Program-made: the position numbers and the translations under genes
Source: Kitasatospora sp. NBC_00374
GTDB taxonomy: Bacteria; Actinomycetota; Actinomycetes; Streptomycetales; Streptomycetaceae
Direction of reading: 5' to 3'
DNA: 64,000 bases
NCBI RefSeq assembly: GCF_041434935.1
Contig: NZ_CP107964.1
Coordinates: 4,588,001 to 4,652,000 of the forward strand
Notes under the pieces: model-generated
Told to the model about the DNA's origin: nothing
The model's input: only the letters and a program-made list of their open reading frames with translations
Database searches by the model: none
In this document: piece by piece, positions 16,902 to 24,862 of the stretch
How the letters are laid out: each line of letters begins with the position of its first letter
How positions within the stretch are numbered: position 1 is the stretch's first letter

Positions 16902-17559
16902 CAGCACTCTCACCCCGACGACCGAGCGGCCGAGGGCGGGCATCCCCGCCGTCACGCCGTACCCGATGCCGACCGCGGGCGAACTGCCCGCCAACATCGC
17001 CGACTGGACGGTCGACCCCGACCGCGCGGTCCTGCTGGTGCACGACATGCAGCGGTACTTCCTCCAGCCGCTGCCGGCCGAGGGACCGGGCGACGAACTG
17101 GTCCGCAACGCGACCCTGGTCCGCGAGCGCCTCGCCGCGCTCGGCGTACCCGTCGCCTACACCGCGCAGCCCGGCGGCATGTCACCCGAGGAGCGCGGCC
17201 TGCTCGCCGACTTCTGGGGCCCGGGCATGCGGGTCGACCCGGCCGACCGGCTGATCGTCGACCCACTGGCACCCCGGCCCGACGACTGGGTGCTCACCAA
17301 GTGGCGCTACAGCGCGTTCTTCCGCTCCGACCTGCTGGAGCGGATGCGCCGCGAGGGCCGTGACCAGCTGGTCATCTGCGGTGTCTACGCACACGTCGGC
17401 GTGCTGATGACGGCGGTGGAGGCCTTCACCAACGACATCCAGCCCTTCCTGGTCGCCGACGCCGTCGCCGACTTCTCCCAGGCGCACCACCGGATGGCGC
17501 TGGAGTACGCCGCCCAGCGCTGCGCCGTCGTCCTCACCGCGAAGGAGATCCTGCCATGA
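16894..17559 (+). CDS. phzD: PhzD-like isochorismatase
   Basis: A 221-aa isochorismatase-family hydrolase closely resembling PhzD. It has the catalytic Asp51 in LLVHDMQRYF, Lys136 in LTKWRYSAFF, and the GVYAHVG turn without the nucleophilic Cys of other superfamily members. The N-terminal GIPAVTPYPMPTAGELPAN is also PhzD-like. It hydrolyses 2-amino-2-deoxyisochorismate (ADIC) to DHHA plus pyruvate. The GTG start lies inside the upstream SDR gene and the ATGA overlap with phzE implies tight coupling. No ArCP domain follows, unlike EntB. Confidence 0.92.
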   Translation: MPSSTLTPTTERPRAGIPAVTPYPMPTAGELPANIADWTVDPDRAVLLVHDMQRYFLQPLPAEGPGDELVRNATLVRERLAALGVPVAYTAQPGGMSPEERGLLADFWGPGMRVDPADRLIVDPLAPRPDDWVLTKWRYSAFFRSDLLERMRREGRDQLVICGVYAHVGVLMTAVEAFTNDIQPFLVADAVADFSQAHHRMALEYAAQRCAVVLTAKEILP

Positions 17560-19436
17560 GAGACCTGCTGGGCCGGGTGCTGGCGGAGCTGCCGCCCGCG
17601 TTCGCCCTGCTGCACCGGCCGGAGACCGGTACGGCCGGCGCGATCGACGTGCTGACCGGCGAGGTCTCGCTGCCGCCGACCCTGGCCGACATCCCGCTCG
17701 CCGAGGACGGGCCGGCCGGCCGGCACGAGGTGCTGGTGCTGGTCCCGTACCGGCAGCTCGCCGAGCGCCGGTTCGAGGCCGCCGACGACGGGGCGCCGCT
17801 GATCGCGATGTCCGTCACCGAACAGGAGACCGTGCCCGTCGCCGAGGCGCTGGCCCGGATCCCGGACGTCCGGATCCAGCTCACCGGCGGTCACTTCGAC
17901 ATCGGCGACGAGGAGTACGCCGAGACCGTGCGCCGGGTGATCGCCGAGGAGATCGGCCAGGGCGCGGGCGCCAACTTCGTCATCAAGCGCGACTTCGTCG
18001 CCGACATCACCGACTACGGCACCGGCGCCGCGCTGGCCTTCTTCCGCCGGTTGATGCAGCGCGAGTCCGGTGCCTACTGGACCTTCCTGGTCCACACCGG
18101 CGACCGGACCCTGGTCGGCGCCGGCCCCGAGCGGCACATCAGCGTGCAGGGCGGCACCGCCGTCATGAACCCGATCAGCGGCACCTACCGGTACCCGCCG
18201 GCCGGCCCCAGCCTGCCGGAGGTGATGGACTTCCTGGCCGACCGCAAGGAGGCCGACGAGCTCTACATGGTGGTCGACGAAGAGCTCAAGATGATGGCCC
18301 GGATCTGCGACACCGGCGGCCGGGTGGTCGGCCCGTACCTCAAGGAGATGGCCCGGCTCGCCCACACCGAGTACTTCATCGAGGGCCGCACCGACCGCGA
18401 CCCGCGCGAGATCCTGCGCGAGACGCTGTTCGCCCCCACGGTGACCGGCAGCCCGCTGGAGAGCGCCGCCCGGGTGATCAACAAGTACGAGCCCGAGGGC
18501 CGCGGCTACTACAGCGGCATCGCCGCGCTGATCGGCCGCGACGAGCGGGGCGGGCGCAGTCTGGACTCCGCGATCCTGATCCGGACCGCCGACATCGACG
18601 CCGGCGGACGGGTGCGGATCGGGGTCGGGGCCACCCTGGTACGCCACTCCGACCCGCTCTCCGAGGTCGCCGAGACCCGGGCGAAGGCCGCCGGACTGCT
18701 CGCCGCCCTGGAGGCCGACGGACCGGCCCGGTTCGGCTCCCACCCCAGCGTCCGGGCGGCCCTGAAGGAGCGCAACGGCACCATCGCCGGCTTCTGGCTG
18801 GCCGACGACGCGGAGCGCGAGCGCCCGCACCCGGAACTGGCCGGGCGCCGCGTCCTGGTGGTCGACGCCGAGGACACCTTCACCTCCATGAGCGACCACC
18901 AGCTGCGCTCGCTCGGCCTGGACGTCACGGTGCGCCGCTTCGACGAGCCGTACGACTTCGACGGCTACGACCTGGTGCTGATGGGCCCGGGGCCGGGCGA
19001 CCCGGGCGATCTGGACCACCCCAAGGTGGCCCACCTGCACGCCGCCGTGCGGCGGCTGCTGGCCGAACGCCGCCCGTTCCTCGCGGTCTGCCTCAGCCAC
19101 CAGGTGCTCAGCCTGACGCTCGGGCTCCGGCTGCGCCGCCGGGAGGTGCCCAACCAGGGCGTGCAGCGGGAGATCGACCTGTTCGGCGCCCGCGAGCGGG
19201 TGGGCTACTACAACACCTTCTCCGCCCTCAGCCCGGCCGACCGCTTCGACGCCCCCGGCGTCGGCACCGTGGAGGTCAGCCGGGACCGGGAGACCGGCGA
19301 GGTGCACGCGCTGCGCGGCCCGCACTTCGCCACCATGCAGTTCCACGCGGAGTCGGTGCTCACCCAGGACGGCGTGCGGATCGTCGGCGCGATGATCGCC
19401 GACGTGCTCGGGGCGGGCGCGGTGGCGGCCCGGTGA
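17556..19436 (+). CDS. phzE: PhzE-like ADIC synthase
   Basis: A 626-aa protein, the usual PhzE length. The N-terminal chorismate-binding domain (about 1-400) has NPISGTYRYP near residue 208, the PhzE form of the motif. The C-terminal amidotransferase (about 430-626) has Cys near 511 in AVCLSHQV and His/Glu in QFHAESV. It converts chorismate and glutamine to 2-amino-2-deoxyisochorismate without releasing pyruvate. It overlaps phzD by ATGA and the following gene by GTGA. With phzD and the EntA-like gene it should yield 3-hydroxyanthranilate. Confidence 0.92.
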   Translation: MRDLLGRVLAELPPAFALLHRPETGTAGAIDVLTGEVSLPPTLADIPLAEDGPAGRHEVLVLVPYRQLAERRFEAADDGAPLIAMSVTEQETVPVAEALARIPDVRIQLTGGHFDIGDEEYAETVRRVIAEEIGQGAGANFVIKRDFVADITDYGTGAALAFFRRLMQRESGAYWTFLVHTGDRTLVGAGPERHISVQGGTAVMNPISGTYRYPPAGPSLPEVMDFLADRKEADELYMVVDEELKMMARICDTGGRVVGPYLKEMARLAHTEYFIEGRTDRDPREILRETLFAPTVTGSPLESAARVINKYEPEGRGYYSGIAALIGRDERGGRSLDSAILIRTADIDAGGRVRIGVGATLVRHSDPLSEVAETRAKAAGLLAALEADGPARFGSHPSVRAALKERNGTIAGFWLADDAERERPHPELAGRRVLVVDAEDTFTSMSDHQLRSLGLDVTVRRFDEPYDFDGYDLVLMGPGPGDPGDLDHPKVAHLHAAVRRLLAERRPFLAVCLSHQVLSLTLGLRLRRREVPNQGVQREIDLFGARERVGYYNTFSALSPADRFDAPGVGTVEVSRDRETGEVHALRGPHFATMQFHAESVLTQDGVRIVGAMIADVLGAGAVAAR

Positions 19437-19762
19437 AGGTCGTCGTCGCGTGGTGGGACCTGGCCGGCTCCGGGCAGAGCATCGACTCGCTGCGGGCCTT
19501 CCTGCGGGACGAGGCGGTGGACCGCTGGGCGGGTTTCGAGGGGCTGCTGCTGAAGGCGTGGGTCGCCGACCGGGCGAACGACCGGTGGGGCGCCGTCCAG
19601 CTGTGGGAGTCCGAGGACGCCTTGCGGCAGCCGCTGTCCACCCGGGCCGCCGAGCTGATCGGGTACCCGCCCACCGAGCGGCTGGTCTTCGACCTGGAGG
19701 CCACCACTTCGGGGCCGAACGGCGTGGCCGCCCTGGCCGGGCTCGGGCTCGCCCTGGCCTGA
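19433..19762 (+). CDS. YdhR-like small monooxygenase-fold protein
   Basis: A 109-aa protein of the dimeric alpha/beta-barrel type. The segment GLLLKAWVADRANDRWGAVQ followed by LWESEDAL matches the YdhR family, annotated as putative monooxygenases. It is translationally coupled to phzE (GTGA). Family members have no well-defined cofactor. It may act as a cofactor-free oxygenase or isomerase on the aminophenol, or as a ligand-binding helper. It is the last gene before a terminator. Confidence 0.65.
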   Translation: MKVVVAWWDLAGSGQSIDSLRAFLRDEAVDRWAGFEGLLLKAWVADRANDRWGAVQLWESEDALRQPLSTRAAELIGYPPTERLVFDLEATTSGPNGVAALAGLGLALA

Positions 19763-19763
19763 C

Positions 19764-19803
19764 GGTGCGTCGGCCCTCCGCCGCCGGCGGGGGCCGGCGC
19801 ACC
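19764..19803 (+). terminator. Hairpin ending the 3-hydroxyanthranilate operon
   Basis: A 13-bp stem with one G-U pair (19764-19776 with 19791-19803) begins 2 bp after the YdhR-like stop codon. It separates the precursor operon from the KAS III operon. Confidence 0.7.
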
Positions 19804-19933
19804 GAATTCCGGACACCGAGGACGACACCGCCGATTTACCTGACAAGGTCGGATCGAGGGCTTTGCTCCGGGAGTTCCCCGCGCGGGACGATCAGATACG
19901 GATGAGCCCGAGGAAAACGAGGGGAAAAGAACA

Positions 19934-20950
19934 ATGATCACGACGGGCACAATCCCGCCGGACCGGTCATCTTCCGCGATCGCCGTCCTGGGCACCGGCT
20001 CGTACCTTCCGGCTCATGTGATCACCAATGACGAGGTCGGAGAACCCGCCGGCGTCACCGGTGAATGGATTCACGGAAAGACCGGAATTCGCAACCGGCG
20101 CCGGGCCAAACCGGACGAGGCCACGTCGGACCTCGCCGTCATCGCCGCCCGCGCGGCGCTGGAGAGCGCCGGACTGCGGGCCGCCGACATCTCGTTGATC
20201 GTGGTCGCCACCTCGACCCCCGACTCCCCGCAGCCGCCCACCGCCTGTGTGGTCGCCGACGAACTGGGCGCCCTGCCCGGCACCGCGGCCTTCGACGTCA
20301 ACGCGGTGTGCAGCGGCTTCGTCTTCGCCCTGACCACGGCCGAGCGGATCCTGAGCGGCTCCGACGGCCGGTACGCCCTGGTGATCGGCGCGGACGTGTA
20401 CTCCCGGATCCTCGACCCGGCCGACCGGCGGACCGCGATCCTGTTCGGCGACGGCGCCGGCGCGGTCGTGCTCGGTCCGTCCCGCGGCGGTGAGGTGGCG
20501 GCCACCCGGCTCGCCAGTTTCGGCGCCGACCGCGAACTGATCGAGGTGCCGGCCGGCGGCAGCCGCCTGCCGGCCTCGCACGAGACCGTCGAGCGGGGTC
20601 TGCACTACTTCACCATGAACGGCCGCGGCGTCCGCGACTTCGTGGCCGACAACGTCCCGGGCGCGGTCCGCGAATTCCTCGCCGACGCCGGGACCACGCC
20701 CGCAGCCCTGGCCCGTTTCGTCCCGCACCAGGCCAACGGCCGGATGCTGGAAAGCCTCTCGGCCGAACTGGGCATCCCCTCCGAGCGGACCTGCACCACA
20801 TTCGAGGAATTCGGCAACACCGGTTCGGCGTCCGTCCCGATCACCCTCGACCAGGCCGCCCGGGCCGGCGAGCTCGCCCCCGGCGACCTCGTCCTGCTGG
20901 CCGGATTCGGCGGCGGGATGGCGATGGGACTGGCGCTGCTCCGCTGGTAG
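19934..20950 (+). CDS. Beta-ketoacyl-ACP synthase III family protein
   Basis: A 338-aa KAS III (FabH-like) protein with an intact triad: Cys126 (AVCSGF), His265 (PHQANGR) and Asn295 (FGNTGSAS). GAGGGGA precedes the ATG, and a terminator separates it from the phzE operon. No acyl carrier protein, KS/CLF or malonyltransferase gene is near, so it is unlikely to prime a local polyketide synthase. Cluster-borne KAS III proteins with a Cys-His-Asn triad can act as acyltransferases or use acyl-CoA directly. It may make or transfer a short acyl group used with the adjacent arylamine N-acyltransferase. Confidence 0.85.
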   Translation: MITTGTIPPDRSSSAIAVLGTGSYLPAHVITNDEVGEPAGVTGEWIHGKTGIRNRRRAKPDEATSDLAVIAARAALESAGLRAADISLIVVATSTPDSPQPPTACVVADELGALPGTAAFDVNAVCSGFVFALTTAERILSGSDGRYALVIGADVYSRILDPADRRTAILFGDGAGAVVLGPSRGGEVAATRLASFGADRELIEVPAGGSRLPASHETVERGLHYFTMNGRGVRDFVADNVPGAVREFLADAGTTPAALARFVPHQANGRMLESLSAELGIPSERTCTTFEEFGNTGSASVPITLDQAARAGELAPGDLVLLAGFGGGMAMGLALLRW

Positions 20951-20955
20951 CGGCC

Positions 20956-20978
20956 GCCGCGGGCGCCACGCCCGCGGC
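20956..20978 (+). terminator. Hairpin between KAS III and NAT genes
   Basis: A 9-bp GC-only stem (20956-20964 with 20970-20978), 5 bp after the KAS III stop. It may terminate or attenuate the transcript before the next gene. Confidence 0.5.
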
Positions 20979-21025
20979 AGGCTGCCCGGCACCCCGAAGA
21001 CCCCCACTGACCCAAGGAGACGGTG

Positions 21026-21829
21026 ATGGACGACACCCTGGTGGACGACTACCTGCGCCGGATCGGCGCCCGGCGGCCCGAGCGGCCCGACCTCGACGGC
21101 TTGCGGCACCTGCAGGAGCGGCACGTCCTGTCGGTCCCGTTCGAGAACCTCGGCTACCACCTCGACGAGCAGATCCACATGGACGAGCGGGTGCTCGACA
21201 AGATCGTCCGCCAGCACCGCGGCGGCGGCTGCTACGAGGTCAACCCGGCCTTCTCCTTCCTGCTGGAGGCGCTCGGCTACCGGGTCGAGATCCTCCCCGG
21301 CCGGGTCTTCCGCCCGGGCGGGGTGTACGGGCCCGCGCTCTGCCACCTCGCCCTCAAGGTCGAACTCGACGGCGTGGACTGGCTGGTGGACGTCGGCTTC
21401 GGCCGCAACAGCCGCCACCCGCTGCTGCTCGACTCCCGTGAGGTCCAGCAGGACCCGGACGGCGCGTACCAGCTGCACGACGCCCCCGGCGGCGGCGTCG
21501 ACATCCACCTGAACGGCAAGCCGCTGTACCGCCTCGACGACCGCCCGACCCGCCTCGACGACTTCGCCCCCACCCTGTGGTGGTGGCGCACCTCGCCCGA
21601 GTCACCCTTCCTGCAGGACGTGTTCTGCTCGCTGCGGACCGAGGACGGCCGGATCACCCTCAAGGGCAACCAGCTCTCCTTCGCGGCCGGCCGCGAACGC
21701 TCCAACGAGGAACTCCCCGACGACGCGGCCGTGCTGGCCGCCTACAAGACGCACTTCGGCTTCAGCCTCGACCGGCTGCCGAGCCCGCCGCAGACCGCCG
21801 GCGCCACGGCCGGCGTGCAGACGGGCTGA
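21026..21829 (+). CDS. Arylamine N-acetyltransferase (NAT) family
   Basis: A 267-aa NAT with the full cysteine-protease-like triad: Cys69 in RGGGCYEVN, His107 in LCHLALKV and Asp122 in VDVGFG. The ATG at 21026 has AAGGAGA upstream; an adjacent GTG at 21023 is less likely. NATs transfer acyl groups from CoA to arylamines; the RifF branch forms amides with polyketide acyl chains. In a cluster making an aminophenol acid, the arylamine nitrogen is the obvious acceptor. N-acylation would protect the amine from, or compete with, nitrosation, so this gene may be protective or product-forming. Confidence 0.85.
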   Translation: MDDTLVDDYLRRIGARRPERPDLDGLRHLQERHVLSVPFENLGYHLDEQIHMDERVLDKIVRQHRGGGCYEVNPAFSFLLEALGYRVEILPGRVFRPGGVYGPALCHLALKVELDGVDWLVDVGFGRNSRHPLLLDSREVQQDPDGAYQLHDAPGGGVDIHLNGKPLYRLDDRPTRLDDFAPTLWWWRTSPESPFLQDVFCSLRTEDGRITLKGNQLSFAAGRERSNEELPDDAAVLAAYKTHFGFSLDRLPSPPQTAGATAGVQTG

Positions 21830-21835
21830 GCGGCC

Positions 21836-22228
21836 GTGACCACCGTCCTCCACCCGCTGCCGACCGAGGCCGCCGACCTGCCGTACGCCTTCCAGGCGGC
21901 CTTCAACTCCGGCGACCTCGCCGCCGTCGACCGGCTCTTCGAACCGGGGGCGCTCTTCGTCACCACCCCCGGGCGGACCGTCGCCGGCGACGAACGCCGG
22001 GCCGCCAACGCCGAGTTCCTCGCCCTCGGCGTCCCGATCCGGCTCACCCTGCGGCACGCCTACGTCAACGGCGACCTCGCCCTGCTGATCGGCGACTACC
22101 TGATCGAGGGCACCGCCCCCGACGGCACCCCGGTGCACGACCGGGGCACCGCCACCGACGTGGCCCGCCGCGGCCCGGACGGCATCTGGCGGTACGCCAT
22201 CGACAACCCCGCGGGCACCGACCGCTGA
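21836..22228 (+). CDS. NTF2-like (SgcJ/SnoaL-type) protein
   Basis: A 130-aa NTF2-like fold protein of the DUF4440/SgcJ-EcaC type: an N-terminal helix (YAFQAAFNSGDLAAVDRLF), then the strand-rich barrel ending in WRYAIDNPAG. It is only 6 bp after the NAT gene. Relatives in BGCs act as cyclases, hydroxylases or isomerases, or have no known role. Specific catalysis cannot be assigned. Confidence 0.7.
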   Translation: MTTVLHPLPTEAADLPYAFQAAFNSGDLAAVDRLFEPGALFVTTPGRTVAGDERRAANAEFLALGVPIRLTLRHAYVNGDLALLIGDYLIEGTAPDGTPVHDRGTATDVARRGPDGIWRYAIDNPAGTDR

Positions 22229-22276
22229 CGCCCCGCCCCCGCCCCGCACTCCTCGACCCCGTTGGAAGGAACCGTT

Positions 22277-23377
22277 GTGTCGCCCGCTGCTGACCCGGTG
22301 CTGGACCTGCCCTTCGACGCCCAGCCCGACCCGGAGGAGTTCCTCCGCGCCGCCATGCGCTGGCACTTCTCGCCCGAGACCGGCTCGCCGTTCTGGCTGG
22401 AGCGGGCGGGGGACCTGGGCTTCGACCCGCTCACCGACATCCGTACCCACCAGGACCTGACGCGCTTCCCCAACCTCGCCAACGAACTGCGCCACGTCCG
22501 TGCCGAGGACCTCATCCCGCGCGGCTACGGCGACCGCCCCGACGTGGTCGGCGTCTACGAGAGCGGCGGCACCACCGGCGCCCCCAAGCGGATCGTGCTG
22601 CTGCGCGACTGGCTGGACAAGCTGCTCGCCTGGAGCAGCGCCCAACTGGACGGCCACGGCGTGCCGCAGGGCGTCAACTGGCTGACCGTCGCGCCCAACG
22701 GCCCGCACATGGTCGGTGACGTGATCAAGCAGCAGACCGCCGTCCGCGGCGGCCTGTCCTTCACGGTCGACCTCGACCCGCGCTGGGTCAAGAAGCTGAT
22801 CTCCGAGGGCAAGGGCGCCGAGGCCGGCGCGTACGCCGAGCACATCGTCGACCAGGTCGGCTACCTGCTCCAGACCCAGGACATCGGCGTGCTGATGTGC
22901 ACCCCGCCGGTGCTGGAGCGGATCGCCCGCCGCCCCGACCTGGCCAAGCTGGTCGACGAGAAGGTGAAGGCGATCAACTGGGTCGGCACCCAGATGGACC
23001 CGGACACCCGCCACCTCTACCGCACCGAGGTGTTCCCCAACGCCGTCCTGTACAGCGGCTACGGCAGCACCATGATCCTCGGCAACGCCAGCGAGCGGCA
23101 CGGCCTGACCGACGACGACCCGTGCATCTACGACCCGTACTCGCCGTACATGAGCTTCGGTGTGATCGACCCGGCGACCGGTGGGACGGTCGGTTACGGC
23201 GAGCGCGGCCAGGTGGTCATGCACCACCTCAGCAAGAGCCTGCTGATGCCCAACAACCTGGAGCGCGACACCGGCATCCGGATCGAGCCGCTGCCCGGGC
23301 TGATCGGCGACTCGGTCGCCGACATCGCGCCCGTCCAGGAGTTCGACAACGAGACCGTGATCGAGGGGGTCTACTAG
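22277..23377 (+). CDS. LuxE-type adenylating subunit of arylcarboxylate reductase
   Basis: A 366-aa protein of the LuxE/phenylacetate-CoA-ligase-like adenylating group. The AMP-binding P-loop is YESGGTTGAPKR, followed by LYSGYGSTM and a GERGQVVMHHL segment. I chose the GTG at 22277 because GGAAGGA lies 6 bp upstream. Its stop codon directly abuts the ATG of the LuxC-type gene (TAGATG). Such pairs, for example GriC/GriD of grixazone biosynthesis, activate an aromatic acid and reduce it to the aldehyde. The likely substrate is 3-hydroxyanthranilate or a derivative. Confidence 0.75.
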   Translation: MSPAADPVLDLPFDAQPDPEEFLRAAMRWHFSPETGSPFWLERAGDLGFDPLTDIRTHQDLTRFPNLANELRHVRAEDLIPRGYGDRPDVVGVYESGGTTGAPKRIVLLRDWLDKLLAWSSAQLDGHGVPQGVNWLTVAPNGPHMVGDVIKQQTAVRGGLSFTVDLDPRWVKKLISEGKGAEAGAYAEHIVDQVGYLLQTQDIGVLMCTPPVLERIARRPDLAKLVDEKVKAINWVGTQMDPDTRHLYRTEVFPNAVLYSGYGSTMILGNASERHGLTDDDPCIYDPYSPYMSFGVIDPATGGTVGYGERGQVVMHHLSKSLLMPNNLERDTGIRIEPLPGLIGDSVADIAPVQEFDNETVIEGVY

Positions 23378-24763
23378 ATGGCCCGGCAGGAGAACGAGGG
23401 CCTGATCGCGCTGGACGCGCTCGGCCCGAACGGGCCCTTCCGGGCCCGCAACCGGATCGTGGTACCGGACGTCACCGGCCGGCCGGTGGCCGAACTCGGG
23501 CTGGTCCCGGCGCTGTTCGTGACCCGGACGATGGCCGCCCTGCACCGGGCGACCAGCCTGCCGGCCGAGGAGCGGATCGCCGCGCTGGCCCGGGCCGGAC
23601 GGATCTTCGCCGAGGAGGCCATCGACGGACTGGACTTCGCCACCTACGAGTACACCGTCAGCCGGGTCTCCGGGGTACCGATCTCGGTCGTCCGGGACGC
23701 CACCGCGGCCATCGTGGACGCCGCCGAGCAGGCCGGCTTCGCCGCCTACCAGGCCCAGCCCGCCGGGGCCGTCAGCGAATGGCGCTCCGACGCCACGCTG
23801 CGCGGCAGCGCCGTCTGGGCCCGCCGCGGGCAGGTGTTCGCGGTGCACGCGGCGGGCAACCACCCCGGCCCGCACTCGCTCTGGCTGGAGGCCCTCGCGC
23901 TCGGCTACCGGGTCGCCGTCCGGCCGTCGCGCCGCGAGCCGTTCACCCCGCACCGCCTGGTCACCGCGCTGCGGCTGGCCGGCTTCGGCCCCGACCAGGT
24001 GGTGCTGCTGCCGACCGACCACGCGGCGGCCGACGAGGTGCTGCGCGGCGCCGACCTGGGGCTGGTCTACGGCGGCGACGAGGTGGTGCGCAAGTACGCC
24101 GGCAGCAACGTGCTGCCGCAGGGCCCCGGCCGCTCGAAGATCCTGATCACCGCCGACACCGACTGGCGCGAGCACCTCGACACCATCGTCGACTCGATCA
24201 GCCACCAGGGCGGCGTGGCCTGCATCAACGCCACCACCGTCCTGGTCGAGGGCGACCCCGGGCCGCTGGCCGAGGCGATCGCCGAGCGGCTGGAGACCAT
24301 CCCGAGCCTGCCGCCCGAGGACGAGAAGGCCGTGCTGGCCGTCCAGCCGGTGGCCGCCGCCCGCGGCATCGAGAGCTTCCTGCTCGCCCGCGCCAAGGGG
24401 ACCAGGGCCTGGCTCGGCGGCGACGGCGTGGTGGGGGAACTGGGCGACGGCAGCGCCGTCCTGCGCCCCGCGGTGCACCAGCTGGACCGCCCGGACGCGC
24501 CCCAGGCCGGCATCGAACTGCCTTTCCCCTGCGTGTGGGTGGGGCCCTGGACGCCGGAGGCCGGCACGGCCCCGCTGCGCGACAGCCTGGTGGTCACCGT
24601 GCTCAGCGGGGACGACGGTCTGGTCGACCGGCTGCTGGACGAGCCGAGCATCAGCAACGTCTACCGCGGCGACCATCCGACGTACTGGATCCGCCCGGGG
24701 GTGCCGCACGACAGCTACCTCGGCGAGTTCCTGATGCGGACCAAGACGGTGATCCGCGACTGA
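23378..24763 (+). CDS. LuxC-type acyl reductase subunit of arylcarboxylate reductase
   Basis: A 461-aa acyl-CoA reductase of the LuxC/aldehyde dehydrogenase superfamily. It has VFAVHAAGNHPGPHS (cofactor side), VVLLPTDHAAADEV, and the catalytic Cys in GGVACINATTV. It is adjacent to the LuxE-type gene with no gap. The enzyme would take the activated acyl group onto Cys and reduce it with NAD(P)H to an aromatic aldehyde. No luciferase (LuxAB) gene is present. The gene ends the rightward operon before a strong terminator. Confidence 0.78.
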   Translation: MARQENEGLIALDALGPNGPFRARNRIVVPDVTGRPVAELGLVPALFVTRTMAALHRATSLPAEERIAALARAGRIFAEEAIDGLDFATYEYTVSRVSGVPISVVRDATAAIVDAAEQAGFAAYQAQPAGAVSEWRSDATLRGSAVWARRGQVFAVHAAGNHPGPHSLWLEALALGYRVAVRPSRREPFTPHRLVTALRLAGFGPDQVVLLPTDHAAADEVLRGADLGLVYGGDEVVRKYAGSNVLPQGPGRSKILITADTDWREHLDTIVDSISHQGGVACINATTVLVEGDPGPLAEAIAERLETIPSLPPEDEKAVLAVQPVAAARGIESFLLARAKGTRAWLGGDGVVGELGDGSAVLRPAVHQLDRPDAPQAGIELPFPCVWVGPWTPEAGTAPLRDSLVVTVLSGDDGLVDRLLDEPSISNVYRGDHPTYWIRPGVPHDSYLGEFLMRTKTVIRD

Positions 24764-24804
24764 TCCGCGACTGATCCCCCAGGCCCTCCAGGCCCCAGGC
24801 CCAG

Positions 24805-24839
24805 CAGGCCCCCGGCGCAGCCCCCGCGCCGGGGGCCTG
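24805..24839. terminator. Strong 14-bp-stem terminator between convergent units
   Basis: A perfect 14-bp stem (24805-24818 with 24826-24839, 7-nt loop) separates the rightward core from the leftward genes. It can serve both strands. Confidence 0.8.
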
Positions 24840-24862
24840 CGGCTGCCCGGGCGCCCGTCGGG

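Noticed and set aside
16131..17559. Catecholate siderophore (EntA/EntB-type) locus
   Set aside because: The isochorismatase is PhzD-like without an ArCP domain, and no EntC, EntE, NRPS or iron transport gene is near.
16131..19436. Phenazine biosynthesis cluster
   Set aside because: PhzC/D/E-like genes are present but PhzF, PhzA/B and PhzG are missing and an EntA-like dehydrogenase is fused into the operon, pointing to 3-hydroxyanthranilate.
22277..24763. Bioluminescence (lux) operon
   Set aside because: LuxE- and LuxC-like proteins occur but LuxAB and LuxD are absent; GriC/GriD-type aryl acid reduction fits the context.
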